Shown here: positions 53,681-64,000 of the stretch, piece by piece
Position numbering within the stretch: position 1 is the stretch's first letter
How the letters are laid out: every line of letters starts with the position of its first letter
Assembly: GCA_964035795.1 (NCBI GenBank)
Contig: OZ038326.1
Location: 8,587,700 to 8,651,699, forward strand
Length of the DNA: 64,000 bases
Source: Pterobdella sp. o SKG-2022
Lineage: Eukaryota > Annelida > Clitellata > Hirudinida > Piscicolidae
Direction: 5' to 3'
Notes under the pieces: model-generated
Seen by the model: only the letters and a program-made list of their open reading frames with translations
What the model was told of the DNA's origin: nothing
The model's database searches: none
Translations under genes and position numbers: made by a program

Positions 53681-56600
53681 GTTACAGAAATTTGTAACAC
53701 GATGTTTGCGAATAATTTACAACATTTTTCTTTGGCAAAAATTGAAAAATACAGAAATAAGAAAAATAGCGAACATCGAAAGAGTTGAAACAATGATTCA
53801 ACTAAGAAGATTGAGGTTGCTCGGACACGTCAAAAGAATGCCAGAAAACCGTCTACCTAAAATATTACTGGTGAGCAAAATAGCTGATGGTAAACGGTCG
53901 CAGAGAAGTCAAAAGCAAAGATGGCATGATGTCATAAATTCTGATCTCAAAAGCCTTAACTTAATTTCAAATTGGCGAACTAAAGTCAATGATAGAAAAA
54001 ATGGCGAAGAGCTGGATAGGTTGTTGAAAAATTTAAACCAGACAAAAAAACAAATAGAAAAAGACAAAAAAGACTGTAAAAAAACAATGACAATTCAAGA
54101 AACACTAGCCTCACCTGTAATTATAATAATTGCAACAAAGTCTGTCAGCAAAGCTGGTTTAGCCAATCACATCCGCTAGTTTCACTCAGAGAAATCAATT
54201 GACAACCAAATGCTGTTTTTGCCACAGAAACTTCAAACGACAAGGCATCTTCAATCACCAAAAAAAATGTGAAAAAGAACGGAAGAACCTTACTTTTCCT
54301 TCTGCAACTACCTGATGGTGGACGAACGCAGATGAAGCAACCAAGTGTGTGTGTGTGTGTGTTCACATTGAATATAGGCACAGTGTTGATGCATAACAGT
54401 CGACATAAGCTAGAAGAGGAAATAACAGCGATCACGAGCGACAACCTCAAAAACCTCGAATGCTTTGTCACTTCAATAGATGACGTTTGCAACAAATTTG
54501 ATTTGAGAATAAACTTCAGCAAAACAAAATACATGACCATTCTACCCAACAACTCCAGTTCAAACCATAACACAACGCTGGCAATACGTGACGATATAAA
54601 CATCGAACAAGTGACATAGTTCAAATACCTGGGCAGTATCTTGAACAGTGATAACACAGTCGATGCAGAGGTTGAATCACGTATCAATAAAGCATCCCAA
54701 GTCTTTCGCAGCTTTAGTCGGTTGGTATGGTATCAACGGAAAATAAGTCTCCGCCAAATTGAAACTTTTCAAAGCCATTATAATACCAACGCTATTATAC
54801 GGCAGCGAAACTTGGAATGTCCTTAAAAGCCACATACAGTGTCTCCAGGTGTTTACAGGTGTCTGAAAATCATCACGGGTACATTTCTATGGTGAAAACT
54901 GAGAAAAACCAAACTTCGAACGAATTCAAATGTCGAGAGAATTTAAATGATGATTCAACGAGAAAAACTCCACTGGCTTGGGTGCTTGGAAAGGATGGCA
55001 AATTAGAGGCTTCAAAGTAAATCGATGGTGAGAAAAATGGCTGAAAACACATGTTTTTAAGGAGTTCAAGAAAGGACGCAACCTTGAATATCCAAACCTT
55101 GAAACATTGGATCATGATGACACCTGGAAGACAGAAACTCGCAACAGAAAAAAAATCACCATCACAAAAAAAGTGGAGCTGAAAATAATCAGCAAACAAA
55201 AAATTGAAAAAAAAAATTTTTAAGATAAAAACAAAAGCTCTTCATTCCAATGCCAGCATCCAGATTGCAACAAAACAACAGTAAACAAGGCAGGTCTCAT
55301 CAACCACATGGGCAATGCAACATCGTTACATCATTGTCCCATTTGCAATAAGGTTCAAAAAACAAGGACTTTATAACCATGTGAAGAAATGTTTCAAAAA
55401 CCAATCTTCAGTGCACCTACTGTCAAGTGGATAACGCACTTCCAAGGTGTGGGTAATTATCTTTGGCGCCAATCAAAGGTGGCCTGTTGAAGATATAATG
55501 GCGGCTCGAATAGTCGAATTTTATACTTGAAAACTACATAATTCAGTTGAAAATTTTAAAATATTATTATTTAAAACAGTTTCGCAATTTTATTTCGAAA
55601 TTCGATAACTTAGTTCAATAACATACAAGAACTATTTTTTCGGGATTAATTCGGACTTTTTTGCTTTCCATAGAAAGAAGATTAATTGTAAATATCAACA
55701 ATTTCATCCTATGCAACAACAAACATTACAGAGATAAAAACTATGGTTTTTTGGGGTGATATTGACTGACATTACTTGGATAAAAATTCTATAAAAAACG
55801 TAAAGAATATTATCATTCAATTAATATTAAAAAATGTAACAATAAAGAAAAAGAAAAAAATAAGCACTTTCTGGTTTCAATTGTGGTGATATAGAAGATG
55901 AAGACAATGAAGTTTTTCAAGTTTTGTTTGAAGTTAGCATTTGATTGCTCAAAATTTTTTAATTCAGTTTTATCTATATTTTTTGTTAATTATCACAGAG
56001 TTAATTAAGCATAATACACTCATGAATTCAACTCGGTGTTCCAAACGTCATTTATATAGGTATTCTTATGGTTGCTTTTGATTCAAACAACAGACCTTTC
56101 TTCCATATAATCTTAATTAACTGTTTTATTTTATTTAGTTATACTTGCATAATCTTTGTTGAAATTGTCATATCTATGAAAACTTACATTAAATTACATA
56201 GCATTCAATTATTTCGCATAAATAGTTCATAATGCTCAGTGGTCTAGAAACTCCTGAAGTTAATGCCACTATAATCATAATCCTAATTGATTTGATTTGT
56301 ATGTGTGTATGTGCTGTTTAAAACCATAAAAAACCTGGAAGAAGGATGAGTCGACAATGAGGTCCATGCACTCCCTCCTCCAAGCCTTCCTTGTGTACTG
56401 GTATCCCGACAATGTGCCTATCAGCCTGCTTGACGCCTCGTAAGCGGCCACGTTTGACTGACTGTATTATTTGGTTCAGATGTGTTACAACGTGTATGTT
56501 ATATATAGAAACATTCATTAAAAAGAGACCGATGATTCCTAAGAAAGGGGAAGACGTTGAAGAGGATGTTCGACAGAAGTGGCAGCACCTGTGAGCATCA

Positions 56601-59600
56601 ACATTGACACATCAATTAAGGTATCATGCGCCACACCACATTAGCAAACTGAAGACTAATAAACATACAAATGAAGAATAACATTATTGTGGCATGAAAC
56701 ATGAAAAAGCAGTTACAAGCACTTGAGTCGGTTTCAAAACAATCTGAATAATAGTCTGAAATTCAAAACTATAAACACATATGCAAGAAGCACCTTTTCC
56801 TTCTCATCACTTTGGTACACCACGTCAAGAAGGGTGGCAGTGACGTCAGCAAGAACACACAAGGCTTGCACACTAAGTGAGTAAGAGGAAGGGGGACTCT
56901 TCAAGCTGCACTGACTCCCTTTGTCTACAAAGTTGTCTGTGGTTGGTGCAATTTATATAGTGATGCATTGGACGAAAAAGGAAATGAGGAACCATTGTTG
57001 CTGATAGAGTCATCTAGCTTGCTGCCCTCCACAGTCGACTTGACAGCCAAAGACCTTCTGTGGATATTTATAAGTGTTTAACTTTCGAATGGAGAGGATT
57101 TGTTGTAGGACCCTATTCGTTCAACAAAATAACAAAATGCCTATTTTTATATAATTTATACAATGTCATTATGGGTGCTTTCGTTTCAAAGGACAAAACT
57201 TTCTTTGATTTTATCTTGGTTCTTTATTTTATTTTATTTAGTTATACTTCCACAATTCTTGTTGAAATTGTCATATCTATGAAAACTCACATAAAATTAC
57301 ATAGCATTCAGTTAGTTTGCATACATAGTTCATAATGCTCAGTGGTCTAGAAACTCCTGAAGTTAATGCCGCTATAATCATACTCCTAATTGATTTGATC
57401 TCATAAATTAGAAAATTTTAAAAATTATATTCATTTTACTTATTTCTCTAATTGAAGAGAACTATCTGCTCAAAATGAACCGCGCATTTTCTATACGAGC
57501 GAGCTCATTGTAATTTAAATCAATTTAAAAAAATATGTATATAACTTCTATTCAAGCTCTTCATGCGAGGCATCGATTAGGTTTAATGAGATATATGGCA
57601 ATTTGAGGCATAGTCATCTAAGCACGTAGAATGGTGGGTTGGAGGTCTTGAACGACTTAGAATTCTTTTTTTGCAAACCACTTTTGACTGATATCTTGTT
57701 CAAGTCTAGGCTCTTGTCTTGAACCGTACATGTTTTGTTGCAAAAATCATGATGTTGCGTGCTTGGGCATAGAAATTGTCGTATTATCTTTTTGCAACTT
57801 GAACTTGTTGCTATGCAATTGATTTAAAAATAAAAGAATATAATTTTACAATGGCATTAAATATTTCTGAGGTCAAGTCAGCATCGACTAGTCGGTCTTT
57901 CGACTATTGGTACTCCAAACCATCGGTGATCAATCACCCCTTTTGAATATTTTAATCATGCCAGTAGTATCTGTCTGTTCCATTAAGAGTAAAGTTCCAT
58001 TCATCAGAAAAAATTAGTTTTTTCATTCGAATACCAAAATATCCTTTTATAAAAAAACTTTTCCCTGCTTTCTTGATGGCGTGACTCAAAGTATGTTGTT
58101 TGCATCTCGCATATTTTTGCAATCTCTCAACACTCGACTAACTTTTTTTTTTTTACCCTGAGCACCCTAGTTTTGTTGGGTGCTCCTCATGTCCCCATCG
58201 AGAGCGTCCAGTGGTCGAGGAGCTCAGCCGCTCTCACGGGGTTGGTCCACAGACTCTCGGAACCCAGTGTGGTACTTATTTTGGGGCAGGTGAAGAGAAG
58301 AGGGGTGCCATGAAGGTGTGTATGGTAGAGTGGGCGTGAAGGTGAGAGATGAGATTTTGTTGAAGTATGAGAGGATTTGTTTGATCTGAGTTGGGCGAGG
58401 GTGCGGCGAGTGTGGTGGTCTAGGGTGGTTTCTGATTCATAAATGGGTGGAGGATACTTGCTGAGAATTTTGTTGTGATTGGATGATATGTAGTCATGAA
58501 CTATTTTTGTGTGTATTGTTTTTTATCCGTGTGTGAGAGGTGTTTTAAGAGGGAGGTATTTTTATGGCGTAGTTGATGTTGTTGAATGTGGATTGTTTTT
58601 TGTATCTGGGGTGAGCTTCTTGTGTGGTGAGTGGGTGTAGGGGATGAGTGGGGTGGGAAGCTTTTTGTATGAGTTGGGATGCGTGAAGCTTGAGGTGGTT
58701 TTGGAGTGGGAGGATTTTGGTTTCTGAGTGGAGGTGTTGGATGTTGGTGTCTAGGGTGCAGCCAGTGACTGTTCTCAGGGCTGCGTTTTGGATTTTTTGG
58801 AGTTTGTTGAGAAAGGTGGATGAGATGATGGGTGACCAGATGGTGTTGGCGTATTTGATGATGGGAAGGAGTAATGTTTTGTATGTGGTGATGAGTGTTT
58901 CTTTGCTTTTTCCCAGTGTGTTGATGTGAGGAGTTTTAAGAGATTGTGTTTTTTTTTTGCTGTTGTGATGGTGGTGTCTTTGTGGGTGAAGAATTTTAGT
59001 TTGGGATCAAAAGTTGGGCCAAAGATGGTAGGGCTGGAGGTGGTGGGGATGGGAGTGTTGTTGATGTGGATGTTCAGAGGTTTGTTATATTCTGATGGGT
59101 CGAGGGTCATGAGAGTTGATGTGGTTTTGGTAGGGTTGATTTTTAGGTTGTTATTGTGAGCCCATGTGTGTATTTCATTGAGTTATGGGAGGAGGTTCTG
59201 GGTGGCTGTGTTGGTGTTGGGGTGGGACGATGTTATGGTGATGTCGTCTGCGTTGGTGATGAAGTTGAGTGAGCTGATTTTGGGGAGAGTTATATGTTGA
59301 AGAGAGTGGATGATAGGACGCCTCCTTGGGAGACACCTGCTTTGATGTTTGTGTGTTTTGATATGTGATTGTTGAATGAGGTGTATTGTTGGCGGCCTTT
59401 TAGGTAGTTGGCCAGAAATTTGATTATTGTTGTAGGAATGTGGGTGCTGTATATTTTGTGGATAAGTTGGTGAATGTTGACCGTGTCGAATGCTTTAGTC
59501 ATGTCGAGGGCGGTGAGAATTGTTCTCTGAGGGGTTTTTTGTTGAAGCCTCTGAGTATGGTGTTGTTGATTTGGTCTAGTGCTGTGGTGGTGGAGTGTGC

Positions 59601-62600
59601 TGCTCTGAAACCGTGTTGAGGTGTTGGGAGGGTTATATTAGTGGTCATGTGTGGGAGGATGATTTTCTCTAGGGTTCTTGCTATGGAGGAGAGTAAGGTT
59701 ATTGGTTGGTATGAGGAGGGGAGTGAAGGGTTTATGTTGGGTTTGGCGATGGGAATGATTTTGGAGGTTTTCCATATTTGAGGTATGGTGTTTGTGTTGA
59801 TTATAATGTTGAGGAGATTGGTTAAGTGTTTGATGACTATGGGTCCTAGGTGTTTGCTGCTTATATTATCAGGTCCTGTGGAATTGTTGTTTTTGGATTT
59901 TTTTATTGCTTGAGTTGTTTCTGTCTGTGATTGTTATTGGGGTAGATGTGCGTGATTTGGTGAGTTTGTTCATAATTCTGTAAGTGGGGTTGGAGGAGTG
60001 TTTTGTGGTTGATTTGAAATATTTGTTTAGTGTATTGGTTTTTTGTATGTCTCTGTGGGCTGTTTTGTTGTTGTGGGTGATGGTTGTGTTGGTGGGAGTG
60101 GTGGGTTTTTTAGGGTTGAGGGCCTTTACTGTAGACCATAAGATGTGGCCTTTTTTCTTCTGGTCCCAGTCAGATACTCTTCCCAATTTTTTTTTTCGTG
60201 TTGTTGGATGGGGTGGGTGATGTGTTGGTTGAGTGTGGGTAGTGAAGGATCTTTTTAATAAAGGGCTCTGGTGTGGTTTCGTTTAGATATGAGTGCGGTG
60301 ATGTTTTTCGGAGAGTGGGGTATGAGTGGGTTTTAATGTTCCTTTGGGAATGTTTTTGCGGTCTGATGCGAGTATAGCGTATGTAATGAGGTGGTTAGCT
60401 GTGTGAGGTTTTCGTGGAGAAGGGTGTTTTTGAGTGTGTGTTCTATGTCCTTGGTGTATTGGGGCCAGTTGGCTTTCTTGTTCTTACCTCTTTTTTCTAA
60501 TCGCTATTTAACCAGAGGTCGTGTGTCAGACGCGCTATGTTGCATGCTGCTGAAACATGAGCTGTAACAGTGTCCACATTACATCAGCCTAAACAAAGCC
60601 ACCTGGCCATGATTCCTTGAATGAGCAATTTTAGAGCGAATGATGAGTGTCTTTTTAGGCTTGGCATTCGGATGTTGAGATAGTTCTTCATACCAGAATA
60701 ATGAGATGGACATATGGAGTGTAGCGCGGGTAGGATCTCACAGATGTGAAAGTTGGAGTTAGTTTCTTTCATGGAATCTGGAAAGCCAATGGTTTATGAT
60801 TGTTGATGAAAAGATTCCATGTTGGAAGGCAGTCCCAATGAAGTGAAGAACATTTCTCGCTCAATTGTCAATCTTTTGCATGAGTTGTATACTTTTAATG
60901 TTTATAATAACGTATGAAATATTTATTCGTCGGGATCTTCAAGCTGTTTGAGCATCTTTTTGTTGCTGCCATCTTCTCTCCCACTGAATTTCAACCTTCT
61001 TGTTCACAATTGCCTTGGTTTTTTTATAACTTTTTCAAGAGTGGATACTTTAAAACTCATTGTTTTTGATAAGAATGAATAATGCTAAAAAACCCCCATA
61101 ATTTACTTTTACCAATTAAATAAAATGCACGGATTATTTTGAGCAAATTTTTCAAGGGCGAGTTTCGAAGAGTTTTAAAATATACTGTATTTAGACATTA
61201 TCTTTGCATCAAATCATTTGTTTATTCGGAGCTTTCAAATTATTTAATTCTATAGTAGAAGTACTTTTTTGGTCAAAGATTTTTTAAAGTATGAAGAGTG
61301 CCACTCTTATGAGCAGCACTGCATACGACCTGAAAAATGTCCCTTGCTCCAGAGACATAGCCACCACCCCACTGCAAGCCTCCAGCAGCTTGTTCGTGAA
61401 ATCCTTCCATCAAATAAATATGTCAAAATTGTTCATTCCAAATGCAATAAAATGAGGAAGTTCACTAAGGGTTGATAGATATATTAAAAACTACATTTAA
61501 ACGAAACAGTTCATAATTGATTATGCATCTCGGCAAGAAAAAACATCACCTCTTTTGTGCGCTTGGTTGCAACCACCCAAGCCTGCACATGCGCAAAAAA
61601 CTGTCATAGCAGTGGATGTTGCAACGTCTTGAACCGGGAAAATGGGTTTCTGATGAGCATGTCTATTTCATCTCCTTTCGTGCCAGCCTCAGCATCCTCA
61701 AGAAAAGAAGCAAGCCTGCTAACTCCAAGTACACCTCGCTATTCACCGCTTATTGCTCAAAAACTCACCAACATACTATATTAATGTCTGGGTCAAGCAA
61801 GTGACTCACTTATACATTATATCTTAGGTAGCAACTGTCGGCTATGTCTTCATCTATACAGAGCAAAAATTATTGCATATTTGCAACAAGCATCATATTA
61901 ATTGCCACAATCCATTGTTATAAAGTGCTTTTTAACTAGTTATACTTGATGTGCCTCACAGTAACAACGCGTGACAGCATCTATCTTGAAGTACAATGAT
62001 TTGGCAAAATTCGATACAAAATTGTTCACTAGTGCTACAAGGAATGAGATTAAGAAAACAGCATGCGCCACATACAAGCGTGAAATGGTTTGAAAAGATA
62101 TTTTGCACAAAAAACCGATTTCAGCAAATACAGCTCACAAAAATTGCCCCGACACAGGGTGCCAAATGTATGAAACTCACTTGAAGTTCTCTCGCCTCCT
62201 TCTTTTTCTCTTCCATCATCGGACTCTTGACCATCACGTGGTGGTATAAGCTGCAGTGTGAAAATATGTGATTCTACGATGAAGAAAACAGACAACTCAC
62301 CTGATGAGAGCAAAGAGGGCGGCATGGTCAGCTGAAGAGTGCAGGGGAAGAAAGATTTCCCTGACGAAAGCGACCACCCTAGAGCACGCAAGGCCTGCCT
62401 CGTGCGAGAGGTGCAGTCGCTTCGTGAACTCAAGCACAGTTCTCAACATACCAGTCAACAACGATGTTTGTTTGCTCTGCCAAACATAAAATCGATTAAT
62501 GAATGAATAATGCCGCAGCTAAGCAAACCTTATTGTTGTGATTGGGAAGATGCATAGGTTGTTTGAAGATTTGCTTGATGGCGTTGAGAAGAGATTGTAG

Positions 62601-62610
62601 AGAAACTGGC
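50170..62610 (-). CDS. DOP1: DOP1 (dopey) orthologue, C-terminal half, 15 mapped exons; 5' end outside the window
   Basis: Large peripheral Golgi/endosome trafficking protein that works with MON2. Exons in transcript order: 62610-62529, 62476-62301, 62250-62181, 61403-61330, 57057-56993, 56936-56794, 56588-56530, 56461-56335, 53307-53223, 52837-52779, 52685-52598, 52368-52208, 50592-50531, 50443-50318, 50260-50170; all phases agree. Typical blocks: LTGMLRTVLEFTKRLHLSH, SVQALCVLADVTATLLD, FNVFPFLRNHR, TLSGYQYTRKAWRRE, SIVDNLMSHDKSSFEELI, RRQLVKRIGFAVF, VFNCFRVLLLKMS, LWPTIITEL, LPRFQLYKWTFV. Introns range from 50 nt to 4.3 kb. The 4.3-kb intron holds Jockey J4 and a mariner relic, the 3-kb intron holds family D, and the 1.6-kb intron is almost pure minisatellite. 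Probable terminal exons are listed separately at 44308. The 52837-52779 donor was chosen by phase. Confidence 0.92.
50600..52190 (+). repeat. GTGATGATGGTGGTG minisatellite filling a DOP1 intron
   Basis: About 1.6 kb of diverged 9-18-bp units built from GTGTGATGATGGTGG, with higher-order repeats: the block near 50740-50960 recurs at about 51000-51220. It occupies nearly the whole intron between exons 52368-52208 and 50592-50531, so in the transcript it reads as a CACCATCATCACAC-type tract. Confidence 0.95.
52838..53222 (+). repeat. GTGGTGTGATG minisatellite in the next DOP1 intron
   Basis: About 200 bp of GTGATGGGTGGTGTG-type units, clearest at 52840-53010, fading into diverged copies to about 53200. 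Related in unit to the 50.6-52.2 kb array, but separated from it by three DOP1 exons. Confidence 0.85.
53340..55480 (+). mobile_element. Family D non-LTR retrotransposon ends, three in series, with C2H2 fingers and GT tails
   Basis: Three partial copies lie head to tail. D1 (53390-53680) and D2 (53690-54362) each end with a finger-like peptide (NKAGLANHIEKKH and SKAGLANHIR, followed by C-pair remnants), a short conserved segment (GACGAACGCAGATGAAG type), then a (GT)n tract at 53622-53680 and 54342-54362. D3 (54363-55480) adds the RT end (FSKTKYMTILPN, FKYLGSILNSDN, ESRINKASQVF) and a finger (CNKTTVNKAGLINHM, HHCPICNK). The GT tracts look like the elements' 3' tails. All copies are frame-broken. 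They lie antisense in a 3-kb DOP1 intron. Confidence 0.75.
56040..57405. repeat. Unclassified ~260-bp interspersed repeat, two copies in DOP1 introns
   Basis: 56040-56300 and 57220-57405 share long, almost identical text (GCTCAGTGGTCTAGAAACTC, CTGAAGTTAATGCC). A third, inverted copy is at 17880-18130. No coding capacity, terminal repeats or box A/B were seen. The two local copies bracket DOP1 exons 57057-56335, so the repeats themselves are intronic and this span includes those exons. Confidence 0.75.
57600..58130 (-). mobile_element. Tc1/mariner-like transposase relic in a DOP1 intron
   Basis: Minus-strand fragments in several frames match the DDE region of Tc1/mariner transposases: IFSDEWNFTLNGTDRYYWHD near 58010-57950, KDNTTISMPKHATS near 57790 (the QDNA-H motif), and WFAKKEF near 57680. 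Heavily mutated. No terminal inverted repeats were located. Confidence 0.65.
58143..60481 (-). mobile_element. Jockey-like retrotransposon J4, 5'-truncated, in a DOP1 intron
   Basis: Minus-strand copy of J3 covering the linker through the 3' end. It starts at about 60481 within the KKANWPQ segment and has RT blocks at 59502-59290 (LDMTKAFDTVNIHQL, AGVSQGGVLSSTLFNI) and 59110-58775 (MTLDPSEYNKPLNIHIN). It ends in an oligo-A (oligo-T on the plus strand) at 58143-58156. It retains DTVN where J3 has lost those codons. Same transcriptional direction as DOP1. Confidence 0.88.
60482..61329. other. DOP1 intron sequence, nothing further identified
   Basis: The minus-strand frame at 60772-60584 (NTNFHICEIL-like start, YEELSQHPNAK in another frame) matches nothing I recognise. 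The rest is AT-rich. Confidence 0.4.
61404..62180. other. DOP1 intron with an unassigned plus-strand open region
   Basis: Overlapping plus-strand frames at 61557-61804 are unusually GC-balanced for an intron (GKWVSDEHVYFISFRASLSI). They could be a decayed transposon or finger exon. No assignment. Confidence 0.3.
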
Positions 62611-62619
62611 CTGTCATGA

Positions 62620-64000
62620 GATGTGATTTTGTGGGGATGTAATGTGGTGGGGATGTGATGTGATAAGGATAAGATGAAATGGGGATGTGATGTGATAGGG
62701 ATGTGATGTGGTGGGAATGTGATGTGGTAAGGATGTGATGGGGTGGGGATGTGCTGTGGTGAGAATGTGCTGTAATGGGGATGTGATGTGGTGGGAATGT
62801 GATGTGATGAGGATGTGATGTGATGAAGATGTGATGTGATAGGGATGTGATGTGATAGGAATGTGATGTGATGGGGATGTGCTGTAATGGGGATGTGATG
62901 GGGATGTGATGTGACAGGGATGTAATGTGATGGGGATGTGATGTGATAGGGATGTAATGTGATAGGGATGTGATGTGATAGGGATGTGATGTGATAGAGA
63001 TGTGATGTGATAAGGATGTGATGTGATGGGGATGTGCTGTAATGGGGATGTGACGGGGATGTGATGGGGATGTGATGTGACAGGGATGTAATGTGATGGG
63101 GATGTGATGTGATAGGGATGTAATGTGATAGGGATGTGATGTGATAGGGATGTGATGTGATAGGGATGTGATGTGATGGGGATGTGATGTGATAGGGATG
63201 TGATGTGATAGGGATGTGATGTGATGGGGATGTGCTGTAATGGGGATGTGATGTGATGGGGATTTGATGTGATGTGATGGGGATGTGATGTGGTGGGAAT
63301 GTGATGTGATGGAGATATGATGTGATAGGGATGTGATGTGATGGAGATATGATGTGATAGGGATGTGATGTGATGGGGATGTGATGTGATGAGGATTTGA
63401 TGTGATGTGATGGGGATGTGATGGGGTGGGGATGTGCTGTGGTGAGAATGTGCTGTAAGGGGATGTGATGAGGATGTGATGTGATGAAGATGTGATGTGA
63501 TAGGGATGTGATGTGATGGGGATTTGATGTGATGTGATAGGGATGTGATGTGATAGGGATGTGATGTGATGGGGATGTGATGTGATGGGGATTTGATGTG
63601 ATGTGATGGGGATGTGATGGGGTGGGAATGTGATGTGATGGAGATATGATGTGATAGGGATGTGATGTGATGGGGATGTGATGTGATGGAGATTTGATGT
63701 GATGTGATGGGGATGTGATGTGGTGGGAATGTGATGTGATGGAGATATGATGTGATAGGGATGTGATGTGATGGAGATATGATGTGATAGGGATGTGATG
63801 TGATGGGGATTTGATGTGATGTGATGAGGATTTGATGCGATGTGATGGGGATGTGATGTGATGTGATGGGGATTTGATGTGATGTGATGGGGATGTGATG
63901 TGGTGGGAATGTGATGTGATGGAGATATGATGTGATGGGGATGTGATGTGATAGGGATGTTATGTGATGGGAATGTGATGTAGAGGAGTTCTGATGTGAT
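62620..64000 (+). repeat. GATGTGATGTGATGGG minisatellite, continuing past the window
   Basis: About 1.4 kb of 5- and 10-bp units (GATGT, GATGG/GATAG) with frequent GGGGATGTGATGTGAT phrases and higher-order repeats. It starts immediately upstream (transcriptionally) of DOP1 exon 62610-62529, so it is another expanded DOP1 intron. Confidence 0.95.

Noticed and set aside
53565..53793. Open frames coding VCVCVCV or HTHTHT
   Set aside because: They are translations of the (GT)n tract and flanking family D remnants.
62620..64000. CRISPR array or bacterial repeat locus
   Set aside because: Units are 5-10 bp and contiguous with no spacers, in a eukaryotic intron.

Overview
This window is nuclear DNA from an invertebrate animal. 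It carries animal orthologues (CCDC124, XRCC1, ADH5, PNISR, a GPR107/108-type protein, DOP1), spliceosomal GT-AG introns, AATAAA signals, and abundant non-LTR retrotransposons, a tRNA-derived SINE, a Tc1/mariner relic and long satellites. The phylum cannot be decided from the sequence. Introns fall into two classes: about 48-100 nt, or kilobase-sized and filled with repeats.

Layout. 1-5.9 kb: retroelement debris on the minus strand (an RTE-like family here called A, a Jockey-like 3' end, CR1/L2 copies). 7.6-12.8 kb: CCDC124 (+), both introns filled with retroelement pieces. 13.2-16.6 kb: the C-terminal two thirds of XRCC1 (-), tail-to-tail with CCDC124. 17-20.1 kb: an RTE-type element whose 3' tail runs into 960 bp of perfect AAGT repeat. 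20.2-24.4 kb: a complete 12-exon ADH5 (+). 26.3-29.4 kb: a nearly full-length RTE-like family B element (-). 30.2-31.0 kb: a small secreted C-type-lectin/apple-like protein (+). 32-35.5 kb: Jockey and L2 copies. 36.5-38.5 kb: a secreted serpin (+). 38.7-42.2 kb: PNISR (-), tail-to-tail with the serpin and head-to-head, 257 bp apart, with the GPR107/108-like gene (42.4-44.1 kb, +). 44.3-62.6 kb: DOP1 (-), running off the right side of the window, with introns expanded by two opposite Jockey copies, family D elements, a mariner relic and about 3.4 kb of GATG-type satellite.

The genes are unrelated housekeeping or secreted functions: ribosome binding (CCDC124), single-strand-break repair (XRCC1), formaldehyde detoxification (ADH5), splicing speckles (PNISR), Golgi trafficking (GPR107/108, DOP1) and protease control (serpin). 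There is no operon-like logic, only close convergent or divergent packing.

The most interesting material is in the mobile elements. The Jockey-like copy at 45.9-49.9 kb has a canonical 2A ribosome-skipping motif near its N terminus. Its 5' leader also occurs as two free-standing ~350-bp units, each with its own 9-bp target duplication. One of these sits beside a duplicated ADH5 splice acceptor. Several families have microsatellites as 3' tails, and one tail has apparently grown to 240 perfect copies.

Method note: exon boundaries were set by hand from frame continuity, GT/AG sites and remembered family conservation. No search or alignment program was run.
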